This document shows positions 53,990 to 64,000 of a stretch of DNA of 64,000 nucleotides, in pieces (positions within the stretch are counted from its first letter, which is position 1; each line of letters opens with the position of its first letter). The notes below the pieces were generated by a model. It had not been told where the DNA came from. It was given only the letters and a program-made list of their open reading frames with translations, and did not search any database. Source of the stretch: Enoplolaimus lenunculus (taxonomy: Eukaryota > Nematoda > Enoplea > Enoplida > Thoracostomopsidae); contig JASANG010003323.1 of NCBI GenBank assembly GCA_030248215.1, positions 248,001 through 312,000 on the forward strand, given 5' to 3'. The position numbers were made by a program, and so were the translations under genes.

Positions 53990-54085
53990 CCCCCCTCCAA
54001 TTAGAGGGCATAGGGCAAAAATACAACGCGCTTTGGCACATTTTGTACCCTGCAAAACCCCAGTAGTTGCACGCTTTTGTACAAC
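53990..54085. mobile_element. MITE-G fragment
   Basis: AAAAATACAACGCGC and GTAGTTGCACGC words. Confidence 0.5.
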
Positions 54086-54177
54086 TTGAAAGCGGTCAAT
54101 ATAGCAAACTATTTAGTCTTAGTTATTGTTTCAGCTAAACCAGATGGTAAATGCAGAAAAAAAACTAAAAAAATTGT

Positions 54178-54320
54178 GGTCAATGTTACTTTGTGAAATA
54201 TAACAGCAGTATGAGCATATTCCTAAGCCTAAATTTGAACAAAAAAATTAGTCTAAAGCTTAATAATTTACTCTTTTGCAGTCGAAAAAAATAATACGTT
54301 AATCAAAGTAACGTGAGTCA
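54178..54320 (-). mobile_element. MITE-B', short core
   Basis: GGTCAATGTTACTTTGTG to AATCAAAGTAACGTGAGTC. Confidence 0.7.
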
Positions 54321-54436
54321 AAATTATGGTATAATCAGTCAAAACAGCCATTAAAATTTCTGATTTTCCAATTTAAATGTTGAGTAACGGTTGGAACTGA
54401 ATTAACAAAACACTAAACCGATCAGTATTAACGATC

Positions 54437-54775
54437 AAGAGTGAATAATCGCTATTTAACAAGAGTGTGCAACTTGGTACATTCTGTGTAGAAAAGAATG
54501 TATCCGGGGTCGCGTTGCGTTTTTGGCCTACCCCCCCTTTATTTAGAGGTGAGTACAACCGGTGCGAACCATGGCACTTTATGTATGCGCAGTCAAACAT
54601 TCTCCCCTTATAGTTTAATTTAGGGGTATTCATGTGATAGCGACCCCTCCCCTCTAAACAATGGGTGGGGTCGGACAAAAATGCAACGCCCTGCGGTACA
54701 TTTTGTGCAACACAAATTTTGGTAGTTGCACACTCATGTTATAGTATTATTCATCTACTCTTGGTGGAATTAGTC
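54437..54775. mobile_element. MITE-G, best foldback copy
   Basis: AACAAGAGTGTGCAACTTGG...GCGTTGCGTTTTTGGCC at left mirrors GGTCGGACAAAAATGCAACG...AGTTGCACACTC at right. Confidence 0.7.
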
Positions 54776-54779
54776 TACA

Positions 54780-55245
54780 ATATAACGATTTGGCAAATAG
54801 CAGAACTGAAGGGAATTTAAGTTTTGTTTACATTCTTAGCACAAATTGCTTTAAACATAATTAGTATCAAACAGGGCACAACCTGAGGTTAAAAATACCG
54901 AAGCCGGAGTCGTAGGTCAAGAAAGTTTGCCGGAGCCAGAGATGAAGCCGGAGGTAAGGTGAAATTATGTATAGTTAAAGTGTTATTTAATTCGCTACTT
55001 TTAGCACATATCTGTAGCTGTAAATTTTCTGGTTTTACGCTACTTTATACCAAATACCATTAATGTTTCTTCAAAATTGGCCAAAAATTAAAACGAAATG
55101 CTTCCAAACAAATAAATTTTGTAAAAATATGCAAAATTTCACTGCCGAAATTGCCAAAACCTACTGTAGAAATTTTGCCGCAACCGGAGCTGGAGGGCGA
55201 TTTTCTGCCGGAGCCAGCCAGACTTCCGGTTGTACCCTGCTACCA
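54780..55245. other. No gene seen; CCGGAGCC low-complexity words
   Basis: GAAGCCGGAGTCG-type words at 54895-54960 and 55185-55240, shared with 58060-58145. Confidence 0.35.
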
Positions 55246-55248
55246 AAT

Positions 55249-55413
55249 TTAACGTTCACGTTTTCGCCAGTAAATATCAATCCTAAATTAATATCACCTC
55301 TCGTCAAACTTCTAAGGCATTTAAGCCAGCAAGAATTTCACACGGCAAAATATCCTTATCTCCGTCTGGGTAAATGTCGTCTATAACTCCCGCTGGTCTA
55401 AATTTGGCAACCT
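55249..55413. mobile_element. Small inverted-repeat element, about 165 bp
   Basis: CTGCTACCAAATTTAACG and CTAAATTTGGCAACCTG are imperfect terminal inverted repeats. Confidence 0.45.
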
Positions 55414-55709
55414 GTTTACAGTATCTGCCACTTTTCAAACCGACATCTTAAACCAATAAAAATCATAAATGTCAACGGGCCACGTTTACACCATCAAACG
55501 TTGCCCACGCGCTCAGGCAATATTTATTCAACAAAAAAGCATAACTGCGTATTCCCGCATCGCTCAGTATATATTCAGCGACAAAATGCGGTCCTATTTG
55601 AACTTTTCCACACCGTTTCACTATTGTATAAAGAATGATTCTTATATCCGGCGGTTTTTTTCACTAGAATCAATCTTAACCAAAAACTTTAATACTCGAT
55701 CAGCAATAG

Positions 55710-55850
55710 GTAGCGCGAGAGGGAACCGGATCGGTGCTAGGGCTCACCTTGACCCTGAAGGCTGGAGGACGCCTTCACCCTCAATCCATATGTCTCCACC
55801 GTCAGGTAAAGGCACTGCCATGCTGAGCCATTAGTAGTTGGGTGATTTGG
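55710..55850 (-). repeat. Possible tRNA-derived SINE fragment
   Basis: The minus strand has ATGGCTCAGCATGGCAGTGC (A-box-like) and, about 100 bases on, CCGGTTCCCTCTCG (weak B-box). Other copies are not seen in this window. Confidence 0.25.
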
Positions 55851-56159
55851 TTGCTGGTCCCATCAAATCAAGAGTCGCTCGGTGCACGGACTTGCATTCA
55901 AGCATATGCTAATTCGCATACAAAGGTTAAAAATTAAATTATTCTTTCGCTGATTTATACCTGCATTTTAGTGTTTTCAAGCGTAGAAACGATTTGAAAA
56001 GCGTAAACGTTTTGAAATAAATTCCTATATATACGTCACTTATAATGTTGTTTTTTTCGCTTTTAATGCCAAAGATCAATGCTATTTTTGCTAGTTTCTT
56101 GCTTAAATTCAAATCATTAAAGTTGAAATTCGACTCGGTCAAGTGAAACATTGACCAAT

Positions 56160-56515
56160 GTCAACACAGGCCTGTAGACCGTTCAGCTTGCTACACTGCA
56201 AAAAATGGTAAGTCAAATTGACTCCCTCCGAAATAGGCTCTACGGGACTACACAAACTGAGTCAAAATTCAATTCCGCCAGAGGCAAACGTGCGATTTAC
56301 CGAGTCAAATTTGATTCTATTGAAGTCGAATTTGACTCAGTTTGTGTAGTCCCGTCGAGCCTATTTCGGAGCGAGTCAATTTGACTCCCCATTTTTTGCA
56401 GTGTAGGGGGCTAAAAACATTTTCATGAAAATTTTTCATTACGGGCGCATACAACGGTTTTTCAATGACTTTACAAGCAAGGTTGAACATTTTCTACGGG
56501 ATCCAACGAGCCTCC
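56160..56515. mobile_element. MITE-H split by MITE-C
   Basis: GGCCTGTAGACCGTTCAGC, the MITE-C, then GGGGGCTAAAAACATTTTC and AAGCAAGGTTGAACATTTTC. Confidence 0.6.
56194..56403. mobile_element. MITE-C, palindromic
   Basis: TA-flanked CACTGCAAAAAATGG to CATTTTTTGCAGTG. It sits inside a MITE-H (sequence resumes at 56405). Confidence 0.88.
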
Positions 56516-56749
56516 TTGGCAACCTATTGGTTTACGGACTCGCGTCAACAATGCGGAAAATGCAATTACATAGCATCGATTTTATTCGAGTATTCAGGCA
56601 TAAATTAATAGAATTTGCAAAAACAAATTAATTGCGCTACTAACGCAGCGGCCGTTTTTACGGGAAATAGGATGGATGCAGCCTCGTGCAAGCGCTTCCA
56701 GCTCAACCATAGTAGAAATTTTGCGATGCAAATGAATCATCCAAACATA

Positions 56750-56897
56750 TGCCAAAGCCTAAGTCTAAGCGTAAAGAATCAACTTATACCTATTAAGCCT
56801 AAGCCTAAACCTAAGCAAAAAATATTAATCTATAGCTTATTCAGCTTACTCTATTGCAGTTTCGCAGAAAAACGTTTCGCCCTTGAACGTTACATGG
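56750..56897 (-). mobile_element. MITE-B, left end lost
   Basis: GCCTAA hexamers to CTTGAACGTTACATGGGTC. Confidence 0.7.
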
Positions 56898-57118
56898 GTC
56901 AAAATGGACATGGCATATTTTGAACCAGTGGTGAATCTGGAAACGTCTGGTTTGAAACACCGGATGAAACCTAATATTGCGAAAGCTCTACAGCGAAGCG
57001 AGCAAGATGACGAATACAAATTTCGTACTGTAAAATCTTACCACAAAATTCTGATTTTGAATCCTTTTGGCAACGGGGGTCTAGGTCTAGATGGTTAGCC
57101 TCACAGAATCAAACACAA

Positions 57119-57361
57119 GGACGAATGTAAAGAACAGGAGCGGAACAGTATTATAAGCATATTCCTATTCCTAAGCCTAAGCGTAAGCGTAAGCCTAAGC
57201 CTAAGCCTAAGCCTAAGCCTAAGCGTAAGCCTAAGCATAAGAATGAGTGTATTCCTAAGCCTAAGCATAAGCCTAAGCCAAGCAAAAAAATAGTCTAAAG
57301 CTTAAGCTTACTCTGTTCTAGTCCCAGAGAAAACATTTCGTTCCTGATATTTACATGGGCC
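57119..57361 (-). mobile_element. MITE-B, long GCCTAA run
   Basis: CGAATGTAAAGAACAGG to GATATTTACATGGGCC. It includes five uninterrupted GCCTAA-type hexamers. Confidence 0.85.
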
Positions 57362-57364
57362 AAG

Positions 57365-58280
57365 ATAAGCTAAACTTATAGTTGGTTACAATAGAAAGTA
57401 CGTTTCTAAGAACCTTTACACGCTGTGATTAAGCTGGCTAGCTTGTGGCTTACAGACAATACCAGAAAGTATTTATTCAGTCTGCAAAGAATGATTGTGA
57501 TAAAAAAAGTTAAAAATCGATTAGAAAACTTGTGTTTTGATTATCCGTTGCTGGCAATTTGTAATTATATTGAGACATCGTGGGCGCGAGCAATGTCGTC
57601 CCCACGGGCGGAATTGGGGGTGTTTGGCCCTCCTAAATTTCGGCCCGTGCCTTCCAAGTAGACTCGGTGTAAAGTAAACAATCTTGAGCTGCAATTGTCA
57701 GGGCATAACAAAATTATTCGCTGCCCCCAATATAATTTTCTGCGGACGCCCGTACGTTCGAGCTAGCAAATCAATATTTATACAACAGGGTACCACCGGA
57801 GAACTGCATCCGGTTCCGGCTTCAGTAGAATTTTTACCAGAGGTTTCAGCAATTTCGGCTGACAAATTTGTCATATTTTACAAAATATATTTGTTTGGTG
57901 CGTCTCGTATAACTTTTGGTTCAATTTTAAGGCAAAAACTATCAAGGATTCGTAAAAAGTAACCGCAACACCAAAAGAACCGACAACAACTGACACAGAT
58001 ATTTGGTAAACTTTGCAAGTTAAACATCATTTCAACTACGTAACTTCGTCTCACCTCCAGCTTCTCACCTCCGGCTCCGGCTCCGGCTCCGGCAAAATTT
58101 GTTGACCTCCGGATCCGGCTCCTGTATTTTACAAATCCGGTTGCTCCTGGATATATATACATATAACAAACGATTAAGTAAATAATACTTCCAGCTCAAC
58201 AGTTGGGTTCGTTTGGTTTTCCAGTGGCGCAGTGAACCTCAAACTCTAAAATTCTTCCTCCTGTTAGCACGCATAAACGT
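57365..58280. other. No gene seen; CCGGCT low-complexity patch at 58050-58145
   Basis: GGCTCCGGCTCCGGC repeats; other open frames have no family likeness. Confidence 0.35.
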
Positions 58281-58549
58281 TTAACCCTTTCTCACATGAA
58301 TCTTTTCTATTTCCCCTAAGACCTACTTTTATGCTAAGATTCGAACTCCAGTGGCGGGAGTGGGAGGCGTATATCATCACCACTCATCTATAGGAGCTTG
58401 ACGCTCGAGCCCGAGGGGGCTGTCACGTCTTGTGGTGATTTAGTACTATGTATACGTGTTGCAATTGTTCAACACGGTGCGATATATTATTTAACGTATA
58501 TACACTGCGCTGAGTTGCCTATAGGCAACTCAATGTGAGAACGGGTTAT
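58281..58549 (-). mobile_element. MITE-F, left TTAA intact
   Basis: TTAACCCTTTCTCACATG to AATGTGAGAACGGGTTAT. The core has GATGAGTGGTGATG and GGAGTTCGAATCTTAGC on the minus strand. Confidence 0.88.
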
Positions 58550-58810
58550 GACTTGAAAAATTGCCAAAATCTGAATATACCTAACAAACCAAACGAGAAT
58601 TTGGCACAGACGCGCTTACTTCTAGGTGTAATTCATGTTCTTAGATCAAAACTATCGTCTGGTCATGCAAAATATCCATTAAAGTTGCATGAACGCCGTA
58701 TGCGCAAACTTTTAGAAACAAGGAATTGCACCAGCTTATGCTTACAATCTATCATACTAAAATAACACAGCTTCTTGTGACAAATGGCAAAACTTTGCCC
58801 CTATCGGCAA

Positions 58811-58986
58811 CCTGGTTCAAAGATCAAGGGCGGAACGTTTTTCTGCGACACTGCAATAGAGTAAGCTTAAACTTTAGACTAACGTTTTTAATTTAGGCTT
58901 AGGTATAAGCTCGTTGATAAGTTTAAGCTAGGCTTAAGCGTAAGAATACGTTTATACTATTGTTACGGCCCTGTTCTATACATTGA
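58811..58986 (+). mobile_element. MITE-B
   Basis: GGTTCAAAGATCAAGGG to CTATACATTGACG. Confidence 0.75.
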
Positions 58987-59341
58987 CGCTACAACTTTAT
59001 GAAACGTAAACATATGTTGTGTGGAACGCGGTGTGCGTGGAACATTTTTCATCTCCAGAACTCTCGAAAAGTTTTGAATGGAAATATTAATTTGAAAAAT
59101 TGGTCTCTGAAACACTTATACGCAAAACTTTTCAGGTTTTGAAATTATGTGGTACGAAACAAACACTACGTATTGCCAATAATCGTTGCATATCGTTGTT
59201 AAAGGTTTAGGTGTTATTTGAGTAGCAAAAATAAAGGGTATTTTGAGTTTACTATAGAAATCTTCAGAACTTTGTGTGTCTATTAATTGCATTAACGCAG
59301 TGATATGGCTTGTTTTGTTTGGATTGCAGTTTGACCACATT

Positions 59342-59535
59342 CTTGCTTAGTCTTAGGCTTAGGAATACGCTTAATCTACTGTTAAACCCCTAAACGCAAC
59401 ATTGGCCCTTTAGTGTTTGTTTTGCTTAGACTTATGCTTACGAATTAATTCATTCTTACACTTGGGCTAAGGCTTATACTTAGACTTAGGAATAAGCTTT
59501 ACACCGCTGTTCTGCACCTGTCTATAAATAGGCAG
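59342..59535 (+). mobile_element. Two MITE-B fragments in tandem
   Basis: CTTAGGCTTAGGAATACGC..AACATTGGCCC, then a second core ending CTATAAATAGGC. Confidence 0.6.
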
Positions 59536-59569
59536 TTACCAACTTGTTGTGAAATTGTTAAAAATAAGC

Positions 59570-59768
59570 CAATGTTTTTAAGGGGCGCAACAGTAGATTA
59601 AGCGTATTTCTAAGCCTAAGCCTAAGCCTAAGCGTTGCAAAAATGTGTTCCTGAGCAAAAGCGTAAGTCTAAGCCTAAGCCTAAGTAAAAAAATGTTATC
59701 TAGTATCTAAACCTCCTCTTTTATGGACCCACCAGAAACCTGGACATCCCTTAAAGTAACATGGGCCA
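59570..59768 (-). mobile_element. MITE-B'
   Basis: GCCAATGTTTTTAAGGGG to CCTTAAAGTAACATGGGCC. Confidence 0.85.
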
Positions 59769-59824
59769 TTTTTCACATCGGACAATCAGTTTCTCGAAGA
59801 AACCAAAAATAGAAGTACAGCGTG

Positions 59825-59958
59825 AAGCTAAACAAAAGGTGGCCGAGGGTGGGTTAAACATAAACAACATTCCGTAACCGATTAACAGGGGGTTACCCTT
59901 TGGAGAGGCCAAATAAATATCAGTCCCCCCTTTTATTCGGGTCACTACAGCGCGGGCC
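59825..59958. mobile_element. MITE-J, one end
   Basis: GGTGGGTTAAACATAAACAAC to TTTATTCGGGTCACTACAG. Confidence 0.65.
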
Positions 59959-60115
59959 CGTAGCGAAAGGGGGTAGGGGTGCTCAGCTCCATGGCAAAAC
60001 TTTGTCTCACCCTGTAGAAAATTTTCAACCTTACTTGTAAGTCAACGAAAATCTTTGTATGCCCCTCCTAAAAATGTTTTAGCCCCTTAGCAAATTGAGC
60101 TGGCTTCGAGCCTGC
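59959..60115. mobile_element. MITE-H
   Basis: GGCCCGTAGCGAAAGGGGG to AAATTGAGCTGGCTTCGAGCC. Confidence 0.7.
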
Positions 60116-60477
60116 TACAGCATATCAATGGCAATCATACGGCTACAAAAACATCATTTAGACTACAATCCGATAAACAACAACCAAAACGAAATTGGCA
60201 ACAAGAGACAACAAAACAGAACTTTGGCCAATTCTGAACCTTTGTGAAATTTAGTTTCAGCTGACGTTTATTTGACAAACGGAAAGTTGTTTAAAGTTGA
60301 ACACAAATCTTTGGATCATTTTTAACTGGGCAGTGAAATTTTGCTGCTTGCCTATAACCCAGCTGGACAAAAAAGAATTCGAGTATATGATTATTAAAAC
60401 TTGGCGTTTTAGTTCACCGTTGATAGGCTTTGGACGGCTATACACGAGTGTGTTTCGTTTTGACTTGTGATGATTTT

Positions 60478-60670
60478 TGGCCAATGTTACTTTTAAAGGC
60501 GCACCAGTAGATTAAGCGTATTCCTAAGCCTAAGCCTAAGCTTAAGCGTAACAAAAACGTGTTTCTAAGCCTAAGCCTAAGCCTAAGCAATAAAAATGTA
60601 ATCTAGAATCTAAACCTACTCCTTTATATACCTAACACAAACCTGACCGCCCTTTAAAGTAACATGGGCC
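60478..60670 (-). mobile_element. MITE-B'
   Basis: GGCCAATGTTACTTTTAAAGG to CCTTTAAAGTAACATGGGCC; the best-kept B' inverted termini. Confidence 0.88.
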
Positions 60671-60674
60671 ATTA

Positions 60675-60955
60675 TTTAAATTTGACCATCAGTTAAAAAC
60701 AACACAGCTGGTAATGAAAAAAGTATTTAGGTAAATTTAAATTTCTCGAATTTTCAAACTGATTTTGGCGAGTAGAATTTATGCAAATGCCACCCTTGAA
60801 TTCACCGAAGCTATCGTATTGGAATTTTCGATTTTTCCAAAATCCCAAAATTTCTACTTCCTTCCATCCAATTCAAAAATGAGTAAAAATCGTATTTCCT
60901 GTCTGTATAAACAATATGTCTAAAGTCGTATTGTTCATCCGTTCCGCAAAACATT
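60675..60955. other. No feature seen
   Basis: Unique AT-rich sequence. Confidence 0.4.
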
Positions 60956-60959
60956 TTGA

Positions 60960-61503
60960 TGAGGTTACTTTTAGGGTGGTACCGGTTTCTGGCAGGTTGG
61001 TAAAAGAGTAGGCTTCGATTCTAGAACTACATTTTTTGTTTAGGCTTAGGCTTAGGAATGCACTATTTTCAACGCTTAGGATTAGGCTTATAGGTTTAGG
61101 AATATGAAAACTACATTTTTTTAAGGTTTAGAGCTTAGGCTTAGGCTAAAGGCTTAGGAATGCACTATTTTCAACGCTTAGGATTAGGCTTATAGGTTTA
61201 AGAATATGCTTAATCTACTTTTATGGCCTTAATAGGTTTAGATTCTAGACTACATTTTTTGTTTAGGCTTAGGCTAAAGGCTTAGGAATGCACTATTTTC
61301 AACGTTTAGGATTAGGCTTATAGGCTTAGGAATATGCTTAATCTACTTTTATGGCCTTAATAGGCTTCGATTCTAGACTACATTTTTTTGTTTAGGCTTA
61401 GGCTTAGGCTTAGGAATGCACTATTTTCAACGCTTAGGATTAGGCTTATAGGATTAAGAATATGCTTAATCTACTGTTATGGCCTTAAAAGTAACATTGG
61501 TCA
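60960..61503 (+). repeat. Expanded MITE-B' core: four to five tandem units
   Basis: GAGGTTACTTTTAGGG at left and AAAAGTAACATTGGTC at right are B' ends. Between them a unit containing GGAATGCACTATTTTCAACG and GATTAGGCTTATAGG recurs about every 110-120 bases. Confidence 0.8.
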
Positions 61504-61504
61504 A

Positions 61505-62075
61505 TTTACTTATGACCCTAACTTGTGACCGTCGGTTGTTCAATCTATCAAAGACAAATCAAGTATAGGAAGCTCTAATTTATAATTTTCCGGATACGGA
61601 AACATATTCCGTCTAAGTTTATTTTGGTTACAAAGCAAAACTAAAAACAAAAACAAAGTTTCTTAGTTACAGCAACTAATACAGTTGGACCGTCTCGTCT
61701 GTCGTTCAATTAGCTATTATATTTAGCGAGCAAGGTGTAAACGGATAGTAAAAATAACGAAACCGGAAACGAAAACAGAAATCGAATATTGAAGTATGTA
61801 TAAAAGTTTGAAAAATGTGTTATTTTTCTGCGTCAACACAATTGAGGCGTTCATATATTAACCTGTCTTTCAATAATTTTGCAGCAAAAAAAACGCGGAT
61901 GCTTAAAAATTTTAGAGATTTTGGATGAATTTTGTAATTTTTATTTCAGATCGAACAATTGCAGCAAATTTTTAATGAAAAATTGTCGAAATATATACGT
62001 AATTTATGACTAATTTTGAACGTAAAACTAGCACAAGAGGGGATGCCCATTTTGGCATTATCACTCAAGCTTTTA
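61505..62075. other. No gene seen
   Basis: AT-rich, with a CCGGAAACG-type repeat word at 61735-61800. Confidence 0.4.
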
Positions 62076-62077
62076 AT

Positions 62078-62540
62078 ACAAGACAAATACAAATTTAACT
62101 CAACGGATAGTTGCAATAACGGATATATCAGTAGCGAAGGGCGGCGGACTGTGGGTTAAAAATAAATAAGAGTCCGCATCCAAATAACGTGGGGGGACAA
62201 ATAAATAGAGTGGATGATGCATACTTCAACAAGAGTGTGCAACTGGGTACATTCTGTGTAGAAAAGAATGTACCCGGCACGCGTTGCGTTTTTGGCTAAC
62301 CCCTTTTACTTAGACGGGGGTACAGCCGGTGCGAACCATGATACTTTACTTATGCGGTATCAAACATGCTTCCATTTAGTATATTCATGTGATAGCAACC
62401 CCACCTCTAAACAAGGAGGGGTCGGCCAAAAAGGCAACGCCCGGTGGTACATTGCGTACCATGCGGAGCCCCAAGAGTTGCACACTATTGTATTATGCAC
62501 TCTTGATATCGGTCGCCTCCTCTTATTCAGGTCACTACAG
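62078..62540. mobile_element. MITE-J interrupted by a MITE-G
   Basis: MITE-J words (CAACGGATAGTTGCAATAACG, ATATATCAGTAGCGAAGG) to 62215, then a MITE-G (ACAAGAGTGTGCAACTGGG) to about 62510, then the MITE-J end TTATTCAGGTCACTACAG. Confidence 0.7.
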
Positions 62541-62544
62541 AACA

Positions 62545-63620
62545 CCCTGTTTGCAAGATTTAGCTATTAGCTAAGTGAGCAAAATTTCTAAAGTTTTAAA
62601 TAATAAAATTTCTACGCTTGTCTGAGTTTGAAATGTCCCATAAAAGCATTGACCGATATGCATTTAGGTATTTCGTAAAAAAACGCAACAAAAAACTAGC
62701 GAAAAACATTGTCTATTATTGACACAAACAGTAGCGGCCTATGAATATGTTAGTGCGATAATGGTACAAAATAAATCAGAATATTTCCGAAGTTCTGTGA
62801 CGCTATTTTAGAACGAAAACTCTGCATCAGTCATTGGTATTGGATATTTTTAAATATCCGGCCTTTGCGACAATTTGTGTTGTATTTATCCAAATAATTG
62901 AAATAAAATATTCTAGTTCGGATATCCGTAGGATATTTGAATATCCGGAATTCCGGCGTATATTTCTTTTCGAACACATATCCGGATATATTTATCAGGG
63001 TGTAACCGAAATTATATAATACTGGAAAAGGAATTGAAACCGAAAGGTTAAAAATACTGAAATCGGAAATCAAAAAATACTTCATATCCGAAAATTTATT
63101 TTTAAAGCTATTTTATCGTTTTAGTGGGACAGTAGTTTGTTTTTGAAGACACAGTTGAAGCGTTTGTCCCGACCGGGGCGCTATATACTTGGAGACATTT
63201 CGTTCTTCCTCTGTACCCTTGAATATGATTGAAAATTGAAATCCTATACGTAAACACTCCGCATGGAAAGCCAAAAATCTTGATACAAATGCAGCAAGCT
63301 AGGAAACGTATGATAAATTTTTGAGTGACACAAATTGCAAATTTTGGCAATACACGCTCTGACAAATTTAGGAAAATAACTTATGATAATATGCCAATTT
63401 TCCTTCAATTTTTGAATGAGACAAAAAATTTTCCAAACCAAAAATACCTTAAAATCCAAGCGAAATAATGCCGGATTTTCCAGCCGCCACCCGATGTTTT
63501 TAGTTCGTTATTCGAACATTAAGCGGACACACCCTAGTTATACGTCAGCAATGAGTTCACTTTATCCCCGATGGGAATTTTCTGTCCGCAAACGAGTTGA
63601 TACGGCGCAGCGTCTGGTGT
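62545..63620. other. No gene seen
   Basis: AT-rich, with GATATCCG/CCGGATAT words near 62845-63010 belonging to the CAGGGTGTAACCG repeat. Short frames on both strands lack family likeness. Confidence 0.4.
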
Positions 63621-63626
63621 CAGCTC

Positions 63627-63875
63627 TGTAAATTCCAATGAGTTGATTAATCAATTCAACTAGCCAGTTGGTTATTTGTAAATTAATATCAATAAACATT
63701 AACTCACTCTGAGTTTAATTAATTCTCACTATGAGTTGAGTTGACTCTGGGTAAGTTGATTAATTAACTCAAAATGAATTGAATCAACTCAAAATCCGAG
63801 TTGTGATAGTCCTAACTCAGACTGAGTGATTCAACTCATTCTGAATTAAAATCAACTCACTGAAATTTACAGTGA
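63627..63875. mobile_element. MITE-A, complete
   Basis: CTGTAAATTCCAATGAG to CTGAAATTTACAGTG. Confidence 0.85.
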
Positions 63876-64000
63876 GAGTTAAGTCGAATGGTGTTACATT
63901 TTGAGTTAAATGGCTATGAGTTCTACACAACTCTAAAAACGATAACAGTTAATATTTTCCGACTATGAACATTTGCCTTTGAATATGGAATATATCGTTG

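Noticed and set aside
55486-55680. Possible minus-strand exon (PHFVAEYILSDAGIRSYAF)
   Set aside because: Short, no clear splice sites and no family recognised.
58535-58765. 76-codon plus-strand frame after a MITE-F
   Set aside because: The composition is plausible, but it has no splice context or family likeness, and its start lies in the transposon end.
59116-59340. 74-codon minus-strand frame
   Set aside because: Reads naturally in places but has no recognisable family and its start lies next to a MITE-B fragment; too weak to call.

Overview
This window looks like nuclear DNA of an invertebrate animal. It is AT-rich, its genes have spliced introns, and it is crowded with short non-autonomous DNA transposons (MITEs). 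The protein families seen (calmodulin-type EF-hands, an interleukin-16/PDZD2-type PDZ domain, a Ly6 three-finger protein with a GPI-anchor signal) are animal families. No marker fixes the phylum. The hexamer TTAGGC, the telomere unit of nematodes, is abundant, but here it lies inside MITEs and proves nothing about taxonomy.

Three protein-coding genes can be modelled, all on the minus strand, with splice phases that agree at every junction. (1) 1685-5818: a 322-residue calmodulin-like protein with a long basic disordered N-terminus, in three exons. (2) 17592-about 26098: the 3' part of a large scaffold gene, with a 5.8-kb exon coding for a low-complexity Ser/Thr/Asn/Gln-rich region, then three small exons that build one C-terminal PDZ domain closest to the last PDZ of pro-IL-16/PDZD2. 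(3) 39092-42505: a small Ly6/uPAR-type secreted or GPI-anchored protein in three exons. Two further fragments (36995-37351 and 30955-31078, minus strand) look partly coding but are broken or unassigned.

Most of the rest is repeats. MITE-B (more than 40 copies; GGCC termini, one copy with an exact 8-bp target duplication) carries a variable core of TTAGGC/GCCTAA hexamers. MITE-A (about 20 copies; CACTGTAAATT termini, TA target), MITE-C and MITE-D (also TA targets) fill the introns. MITE-F (five copies, TTAA targets, piggyBac-like termini) contains a tRNA-like Pol III A-box/B-box module. MITE-E, -G, -H and -J are further foldback or inverted-repeat families. Introns of the EF-hand and Ly6 genes consist largely of these elements, and at three exons a MITE end lies within about 13 bases of the 5' splice site. 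A 3-kb 18-bp minisatellite with higher-order repeats occupies 43466-46500, followed by a 900-bp palindrome at 46637-47536. Long (TA)n tracts lie near 26.6, 33.8 and 48.9 kb. The right third (48-64 kb) contains no gene I can support.

No retrovirus-like or other capsid-bearing element was recognised.
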